64,000 bases of DNA from JANQJA01 sp047947185 (GTDB taxonomy: Bacteria > Pseudomonadota > Gammaproteobacteria > Pseudomonadales > Azotimanducaceae): NCBI GenBank assembly GCA_047947185.1, contig CP170502.1, positions 2,480,001-2,544,000 of the forward strand, read 5' to 3'. A program made the translations under genes and the position numbers. Below the pieces are notes generated by a model, which did not search any database, had not been told where the DNA came from, and saw nothing but the letters and a program-made list of their open reading frames with translations. The number at the start of each line of letters is the position of its first letter. Position 1 is the first letter of the stretch. Below, piece after piece: positions 57,850-64,000 of this stretch.

Positions 57850-60800
57850 CTATGGAATGGCTCTCACCTGCTTCCATGAAATTCGACCGGTGTTGTTGCC
57901 GCGCCTGGTATCCGTATCAACAATCAGCAGGTCTTCACCCACCTGGGTAATAAGCTTGTCTTCGAGGAAGCCGGAGTCAGTGGGTGGCTTGCCGTCCTCG
58001 ATGACCACACCCGTGACAAAGTCATTGTCATCAATCAGTTCATCGAAACTGCCGTCGTTGTTCACGTCGAATACACTCTGGCTGATACAGTCTGACCCGC
58101 CGGTTCCCGGACAGAAGGAGAGCAGCGCACCACCTGCGGATCTCAGGCAGCTGTTTTCAGTTTGCGGGATTACGCTGTTGACAAACACCAGGCCCCCTCG
58201 CAACAGTATGCGGCGAATTGCGCGCTCACCGGGGAACTCGGGCGCAGCCAGCCCCTGGGTTTCACCGGGTCCAACGGAGTCAAGGTCGTTGAACCAGCCT
58301 TTAATGCCGGCTGAGTAATCAACAGCATTGGCCGACAGGGAGCGAACGCGTCCCAGATCCGGATCGTCAAAGTTGGTGTAGCGCTGCTGCACCAGATCAT
58401 CCCGGGTAATCAGTTCCGGTGACAGTCGGTCCCAGATTCCGTAAATCGACTGGATTGAGGTGTCAGTACCATCCGGTACCGTCATGTAACTGCCCGTCGC
58501 AAATATCACAATGAACCCGTCAGACTGGGAAGGATGTTCAACAACAATCGGCTGGGTTGTGATGGGTTGGGGTATGTCCAACCCACCGTCATCATAGGCC
58601 GCCTCAAAAATCTTCTGGACACTCCAGTCGTTGAAATTGTCTGAAGTGAGATCAAAGCGGAACAGGTTGCCAAAATAGTCACCGGCGTAGACGTAATCCA
58701 CCGTGCCGTTACCGTCCACGTCAATCAACCGGGGAATACCCAGGCCATTGGGCAGGCCGTCCTGCACACCAAAGGTAGTATCAATCTTGATAAAGTCCTG
58801 CGGTTTACCGTCGCAGGGATGCGCACCGGGCGAGAGCGTAACGTCATACTGACGATCTGGGTGACACCACTCCCCGTCAATACCACCTTCAGGGAACAGG
58901 ATAAACAGCTTCGCAATACCCGAAGTACTGTTATAGCCATTACCAAAAATGGCCACCCAGCGCTGTTCACCATTGTCAACAAGGTTACTCATCGCCATGG
59001 TCGGCACACTGAAGGTATACCCCAGATCCTTGACTGGTTGGGCCGGTGTACGCAAGTCCTGGCGCTGACTGCCGTCCGCGTTGGTCAGGGGATTTCCTGC
59101 CGCATCAGTCGGGTAGGTATCGTCTTTTTCAGTAAATTCCCACAGGACAACGTTGCCGGCATTGCTCTCGGTCAACTGGCCTGGATCGGTTACATCCAGT
59201 GCAAAATAAGCTTTGGCTCCAGCCCCATGGCCGCCAATCAGGACAGTCGCCCACTCTTTGCCACCCACACCATCAACATCAATGTAGATGTCATTGACTG
59301 CAGGCGTGAGATCAACAAAATATTTGTGCTGGTAATTGAAGTCCAGCAGGTTGGTGATGTTCCGACTGAAATCATCTGTCATCAGGTTATCCGGCACGTA
59401 AGCAAATATTTCGTCACCCGTGTCAGCATTAAAACCATGCAGCATGCCGTCGTTGGCAGATACGTATAGCACATCCTGGCGACTGCCATTGCTTGCCGCA
59501 AAGGTGGTATAGAGGTCAGCCTGCGGATAGGGCGGCGATGTCCTCCCCAGGCGACTGGGTGGCCCAACAAAGATCGGACTGGAGTGCACTATGTCACCAA
59601 GCCGCCCTTCAACCACGGGTCTCTCCCGGAAGTTGCCTACGGGTCGCTCGTTGGTTGAATCTCCCCGCAGGTAGTTTACCCGCTGCGTAATTTCTATGTT
59701 CTGCTGAACAGGATCTGCAGAGTCTGTGAATACGGCACGCTGTTCTGCGTTCAGCGACCCTGGCCGGAATGGAATACCAGTTGAGCCGATTCCATCCCAG
59801 GTCAGAATCTCACGATTGTCCCAGCTTATGTCGTCCATCTGCTCCGCCGCGCGCCAGACGGGTTCTGCGCCAAGCCCGGCATCGGTAAACGGAATGGCCA
59901 CCAGGTCACCCGTGTTGATCTTGGTGTTGTAGAAGGCGCGGAAAATCAGTGTTTCCTCCTGGATCTCCTGGGAGTTGAAACTCACCGCGGAGGCGGCCCC
60001 GCTTCCTGCCGAGAACTCTTCGAATGCTGATACCAGGGCTTCCGCCAGATCACTGGCGTTGCCTGCGCTCAAGTAAGCACCACGCCCATTCACAGCCGCA
60101 TGTCTTGCATCGTCGATCTTGCGCGCGGTTGTGGTCGGGTTACCCCAGTCAAAACTCTGCGTGTAGTCGGTCGGCACGTCGTCATCGGTCACAATCCCGT
60201 CGACCCCAAAGCCCACGGTAAAGGTGGTCATGTGCTGATGCATGAGGCGATTGTCGTTATTTTCAAACGCGTTCACCGCTGCTCCCTCGATATCCCGCGC
60301 GGTGGTCGGCACCTCGTTATCAAGACTGGGATGAAGATCGCGTTCGTAATAGTGCATTGCCACATCGGCCAGGGTGTTGTCGTACGAACCGGCAAACATT
60401 CCGCCATCAAAGTTGGTGTTGTTGTCATCATCTGCATCCCCGACACTAGGATTGCCACCATTCCAGGCACCGTCTGACATCAACAGCGTAAAGTTCTGCT
60501 GGCAGTTGCCCTCGGGTGCAGGCAACACCGGACACTTGCTGTCGCCGGGTGAGGAATTGCTGCTGCTGTCGAAAATGTCGCCGCTTCGGCATTCAAAGTG
60601 TCGGCCAGCGTCACGCAGAGATCGCCGCAGCGGTGTACCACCGGATGAATTGGTCTGGTAAATCGAGTCAAGCAGATCCGCCTTTTCACCCGTACGTTCA
60701 GAGGAGTTCATCGACTTGATGGTTTCAACGTTGCTGGTTGAGTTCAGCTTGGCGTAACCAATCCGAATGTTTTCTGCTGACGCAACAACCTTGCCCAGCG

Positions 60801-63800
60801 CCGATTTTGCGGTGAACTCACGATTCCTTGAGTAGGTAAACCAGTTGGCAAAGTTCTGCAGTTCTTCATCGAAGGTGCAAACACCGTCAATGGCCACGCA
60901 GTCGGTACGATCCTCGTGCCTGGGATAGGTATCCGAACCCCCTTCTGACGCTGGCTTGATTTCTACCAGTTCGCCCTCAGAGTTGGCCGGATCAAGGATG
61001 GGCGAGGGTGTTGCGTCCACCTCAAGGTCACCGTCGCGGTCCGTCCACCTGTAATAGCGCGGAATGTAGTAGTTATTGACCGTCAAGTCACCAAAATTGG
61101 AGCCACCCGTACAGACCTCAATCTCTACCAGGCAGCCACTGCCAAACCAGTTGGGTATCAGGCAGATATCCTGGCAGACCTGAGGACTGTTTGAGACCCC
61201 AACGCCGGTATAGGTCTTCGGCAACCTGAGGTTGGTCGTGGGTGTTGCCGTCAGCGGGTTGTGCCTGGCCGCCGTGGGTGGACTATCCGGGAATTCGTTA
61301 TCACTGGTATCAAGACCATCCCATGGCGTATAGCGAATATCCGGGTTGTAGTAGACGGTATTGAAGTCCGCATTCCTGAGTCGCCAGACACCCTGGTTGG
61401 GTGATGCCTCTTCACTGGCAGCCACGTCGTTGTTACCCGCGGTGGCCTGCATGACATAGCGAACATAGTTGCCCGTATCAAAGTAGTAGATGCCATCAGA
61501 CTGATCCGTCAGGATGTCCCAGTCCATGGAGCCGGAATCATCGTTGACAATCAGTACGTTCGGCTCAGGGCCCACAACCAGTTCCAGCGGAATCTGTGAC
61601 AACTGGAAGTCGAACTCGACCACGTCTTCAACGGAACCGGGTGGTGCACCTTCCAGCGGTTCAATCACGATGTATGCCGTTTGATCATAGAGGCAACGAT
61701 CAGCGTCAGAGAAGTCCGACGTGTCGCAGACGTCATAGAGAAATGAATCTTCTCCGGCAAAACTCGCGCTGGGTCGATAGATGAAACTCCCGTCCGTTTC
61801 GAACGGTGGCAGCAACTGTCCATGAGCAGTCAGGGCTGAATTGAACCGGAAGTAAATTGTATCCGGCTCGCTGCCCGGCACAGGCGTACAGGCAGGGTCC
61901 AGTGGATCACATCCCTGGCCATCCATGTGGGTGTTGTCAATGTCGCGCACCTTGGCACGCAGGCCTTCCTGGACGTTATCAGGCCCGCACAACAGCGGAT
62001 CGCAGACAAGGTCACCTGCCTGTTCCATCACGAAGGTCACCGGTTCCTGGGGCGTTGGTACATCATTGACCGGCTGAACCAGTACAGTGACAGTCGCGCA
62101 ACGGACATCCGCAGGTGGCGTAAATGGCGCTTCCGCACCAGGTTGATCATCCTGGATACAGTAGGTGAATGAATCTTCACCGTGGAAGTTCTCCGCTGGC
62201 TTGTAGATGATCTGGGTATTGCCAAGCCCGGATCCGTCAACGGTGGTATCCGCTGTTTCATTGTCCTGGCAGCCTGCATCCGCACAGGACACCTCACCAT
62301 TGGCAATCGTCTGCAGGTCACCTGTATCCAGCGGGTCCGCCTGCCGGGTCGATGATCGATATCGGTGGATCGACCCACTGTCATCGACAAACTCCTGCCC
62401 CGCCAGAATCACTTTGAGCGGTGGATCACCCTGATAGTCGTTGAGCGTTGGGTTAAAGATGATCGGATCACTGTCTTCGTCAATGATAAGCTCCGGAAAA
62501 TCACTGTAGTGATCATCAGCGGCAGTCGGCGTGTCATCGCCAATTGCATTCACCGTGATCCTGAAACTGTCCTCGTCAAACAGCGGGATAGCAGCGGCCG
62601 GGGCTTCCGGTGGACGCCCGAGGTCGGTACCGCGTACTGTTACATCAACTTCACCATGCGCATCCGCTTCAAGCTGCAGTGACACCGAAGCGTTGGTTGT
62701 GGTGTAAGTGATCGTGCGTTGACCCGCGGCCGGAACACCATTCAGAACAACCGCACCCGCGAGATTGCTCTCGTCAATAACCCCCGTGGGTACAAACGTA
62801 TTGGGCCGGTCAACCAGGGTCACCGTAAACGTCAACTGGTCATCCGAGGGATCGCTGTCCGTCAGGTCTGCATCGGTAAAGGTACCGGCCAGATCGAGCA
62901 CAATATCACCCGAATCTTCATCAACATTCCTGTCGCCGAAACTGCCGGCGAGGGGCGCATCGTTGACGGAATTCACCGTTACGGTAAACACCAGGTCAAC
63001 AAACGCATTCGGGCCGGGCAAAGCGGTATCCTGCGCCCGAATGGTCAATGTCGCTGCGCCATGCTCATGCGCCGGCGACCAGAGTTCCAGGTCGTTCCCG
63101 GTAATGTTAGTGCTGATGAGCGCCGGGTCAGTGTTGTTGTTAACAGTGAACACCAGGGAATCATTGTCGTCGCCGGTGCTGCCATCCAGCAGGCCATCAG
63201 CATCAATGTCCAGGTCAATGAACATCTGGCTCAACACGATGGTACGACGAGACGCTGCCGTGTACTGATCTTCATTGTGACTGATACCATCAGCCGCCAG
63301 TGTGCTTCCCGCAGCGGTCAGGGCAGGGTCATTATCGTTCTGGGGTGTAATGGTGATATTGATGTTCGCCGTATTGAAGAGCCCGGCGCCATCAGAAACC
63401 TGGTAGGAAACCGTCGCGCTGAATTCCTCCACCGTAATGTCGGAGGTTGCAACAAAAGATGCAGAACCGTCACTGTTCAGCGTCAGTGTACCCACGGTCT
63501 TGCCACCACTTATCACCGCATAGGCAGCCCCCACGTTGGCCGGATTGCCATCAACCTCACTGACGCTCAGCGTCTGCGCAGGAAGATCTGCGTCCGAATC
63601 GTTGGTCAGAACGTTGAAGGCAATAGTTGCCAGTTCGTCGACCGTCACGTTGTCTTCTACCGCAACCGGAGCATTGTCATTCAACGGGTTAATGGTGATA
63701 TCCACACTTGCCGTGTCATCCAGGTTGGGAGATCCGTTGTCAGTGACTGTGGCTGTCAGGTTAAACACTGAAATAGATTCCCGATCCAGTTGGGAAACAT

Positions 63801-64000
63801 CCGCAACCGTAATCTGGCCCGTACCATCGATGGCAAAAGCCGTGCCGGTCAGCTGGTAGGTCAGCGTTTCCGTGACCTCCGTGTTGGTTGCGACCAGCGT
63901 GCCCACCACACTGCCGTTGGTGGCATTTTCATCAATCGCAAACGCCTGGTCGTTTACTACCGGCGGATCGTTGATCTCGTTGATCGTCACATTAAGCGCC
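57850..64000 (-). CDS. pilY1: PilY1-like pilus tip adhesin with N-terminal cadherin-like repeats, 5' end outside window
   Basis: The frame has no start inside the window and runs past position 64000, so more than 2050 residues are missing only their N-terminus. The visible left (N-terminal) part carries cadherin/Big-type repeats (INPLNDNAPVAVEDNVTVDE, ITPQNDNDPALTAAGST, VNDAPLAGSFGDRNVDEDSG). Further on are a von Willebrand factor A-like region with the MIDAS motif NDDSGSMDWD (about 810 residues from position 63990) and the PilY1 C-terminal beta-propeller with GRLGDIVHSSPIFVGPPSRL, YVSANDGMLHGFNADTGDEI and calcium-loop-like VDGNGTVDYVYAGDYFGNLF. It would sit at the pilus tip and act in surface sensing and adhesion. 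Confidence 0.9.
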   Translation of the reverse strand, partial: ALNVTINEINDPPVVNDQAFAIDENATNGSVVGTLVATNTEVTETLTYQLTGTAFAIDGTGQITVADVSQLDRESISVFNLTATVTDNGSPNLDDTASVDITINPLNDNAPVAVEDNVTVDELATIAFNVLTNDSDADLPAQTLSVSEVDGNPANVGAAYAVISGGKTVGTLTLNSDGSASFVATSDITVEEFSATVSYQVSDGAGLFNTANINITITPQNDNDPALTAAGSTLAADGISHNEDQYTAASRRTIVLSQMFIDLDIDADGLLDGSTGDDNDSLVFTVNNNTDPALISTNITGNDLELWSPAHEHGAATLTIRAQDTALPGPNAFVDLVFTVTVNSVNDAPLAGSFGDRNVDEDSGDIVLDLAGTFTDADLTDSDPSDDQLTFTVTLVDRPNTFVPTGVIDESNLAGAVVLNGVPAAGQRTITYTTTNASVSLQLEADAHGEVDVTVRGTDLGRPPEAPAAAIPLFDEDSFRITVNAIGDDTPTAADDHYSDFPELIIDEDSDPIIFNPTLNDYQGDPPLKVILAGQEFVDDSGSIHRYRSSTRQADPLDTGDLQTIANGEVSCADAGCQDNETADTTVDGSGLGNTQIIYKPAENFHGEDSFTYCIQDDQPGAEAPFTPPADVRCATVTVLVQPVNDVPTPQEPVTFVMEQAGDLVCDPLLCGPDNVQEGLRAKVRDIDNTHMDGQGCDPLDPACTPVPGSEPDTIYFRFNSALTAHGQLLPPFETDGSFIYRPSASFAGEDSFLYDVCDTSDFSDADRCLYDQTAYIVIEPLEGAPPGSVEDVVEFDFQLSQIPLELVVGPEPNVLIVNDDSGSMDWDILTDQSDGIYYFDTGNYVRYVMQATAGNNDVAASEEASPNQGVWRLRNADFNTVYYNPDIRYTPWDGLDTSDNEFPDSPPTAARHNPLTATPTTNLRLPKTYTGVGVSNSPQVCQDICLIPNWFGSGCLVEIEVCTGGSNFGDLTVNNYYIPRYYRWTDRDGDLEVDATPSPILDPANSEGELVEIKPASEGGSDTYPRHEDRTDCVAIDGVCTFDEELQNFANWFTYSRNREFTAKSALGKVVASAENIRIGYAKLNSTSNVETIKSMNSSERTGEKADLLDSIYQTNSSGGTPLRRSLRDAGRHFECRSGDIFDSSSNSSPGDSKCPVLPAPEGNCQQNFTLLMSDGAWNGGNPSVGDADDDNNTNFDGGMFAGSYDNTLADVAMHYYERDLHPSLDNEVPTTARDIEGAAVNAFENNDNRLMHQHMTTFTVGFGVDGIVTDDDVPTDYTQSFDWGNPTTTARKIDDARHAAVNGRGAYLSAGNASDLAEALVSAFEEFSAGSGAASAVSFNSQEIQEETLIFRAFYNTKINTGDLVAIPFTDAGLGAEPVWRAAEQMDDISWDNREILTWDGIGSTGIPFRPGSLNAEQRAVFTDSADPVQQNIEITQRVNYLRGDSTNERPVGNFRERPVVEGRLGDIVHSSPIFVGPPSRLGRTSPPYPQADLYTTFAASNGSRQDVLYVSANDGMLHGFNADTGDEIFAYVPDNLMTDDFSRNITNLLDFNYQHKYFVDLTPAVNDIYIDVDGVGGKEWATVLIGGHGAGAKAYFALDVTDPGQLTESNAGNVVLWEFTEKDDTYPTDAAGNPLTNADGSQRQDLRTPAQPVKDLGYTFSVPTMAMSNLVDNGEQRWVAIFGNGYNSTSGIAKLFILFPEGGIDGEWCHPDRQYDVTLSPGAHPCDGKPQDFIKIDTTFGVQDGLPNGLGIPRLIDVDGNGTVDYVYAGDYFGNLFRFDLTSDNFNDWSVQKIFEAAYDDGGLDIPQPITTQPIVVEHPSQSDGFIVIFATGSYMTVPDGTDTSIQSIYGIWDRLSPELITRDDLVQQRYTNFDDPDLGRVRSLSANAVDYSAGIKGWFNDLDSVGPGETQGLAAPEFPGERAIRRILLRGGLVFVNSVIPQTENSCLRSAGGALLSFCPGTGGSDCISQSVFDVNNDGSFDELIDDNDFVTGVVIEDGKPPTDSGFLEDKLITQVGEDLLIVDTDTRRGNNTGRISWKQVRAIP

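Noticed and set aside
62719..63771. 350-codon plus-strand frame opposite pilY1
   Set aside because: Antisense to the cadherin-like repeat region; no ribosome site or domain.

Overview
The window reads as a chromosomal segment of a Gram-negative gammaproteobacterium, most like the Pseudomonas/Cellvibrio/marine OM-type lineages. The evidence is the gene content and order: a FabY-type ketoacyl synthase, holD-rimI-prfC, bamD divergent from rluD-pgeF, bfd divergent from bfr, ilvI-ilvH-pssA, pilS-pilR-fimT and a PilY1-like gene, plus a gammaproteobacterial-looking rrn operon. No plasmid, phage, transposon, integron, tRNA or CRISPR signature was seen. Several genes start with TTG or GTG. I could not search databases, so names rest on motifs and synteny recalled from known families.

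Layout. 1-5.2 kb: lipid and acyl-CoA metabolism (carboxyltransferase fragment, fumarase, MaoC hydratase on the minus strand; desaturase and thiolase on the plus strand). 5.3-11.3 kb: fabY, then minus-strand prfC, rimI, holD-like and a PhoD-like phosphatase. 11.4-17.9 kb: a secreted protein ending in a thrombospondin-type module, an SDR, a three-gene membrane-protein operon (MFS, small CBU_0592-like protein, YjdF-like protein) and a double CaiB-type CoA transferase. 17.9-25.2 kb: bfd/bfr, thioesterase, M20 peptidase, PQQ-propeller/RDD/hydratase operon, a P-loop protein and a hydrolase. 25.2-37.6 kb: a long plus-strand run with PEBP protein, propeller lipoprotein, FBP zinc-finger protein, DHFR, acyl-CoA synthetase, S-formylglutathione hydrolase, lactone oxidase, NADAR protein, FHA protein, FAH hydrolase, methyltransferase, PilZ protein, 2OG-Fe(II) oxygenase and ModA.

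37.7-44.1 kb is one rRNA operon on the minus strand (16S-23S-5S). It has a recognisable P1 promoter, two boxA antitermination sites, an 18-bp 23S processing stem and a terminator. There are no tRNAs in the 16S-23S spacer, and REP-like repeats lie in the spacers.

44.2-50.5 kb: pssA, ilvH, ilvI, a DUF4124 protein, pgeF, rluD and bamD. 50.5-64 kb: type IV pilus genes. The regulators pilS-pilR and pseudopilin fimT run rightward. Facing them are three minus-strand genes: a very large PilY1-like tip adhesin with cadherin-like repeats (continuing past the window), a small PilY2-like protein, and a 1070-residue fusion of a di-heme cytochrome c peroxidase with an FG-GAP/UnbV propeller. This last block is the most unusual part of the window.
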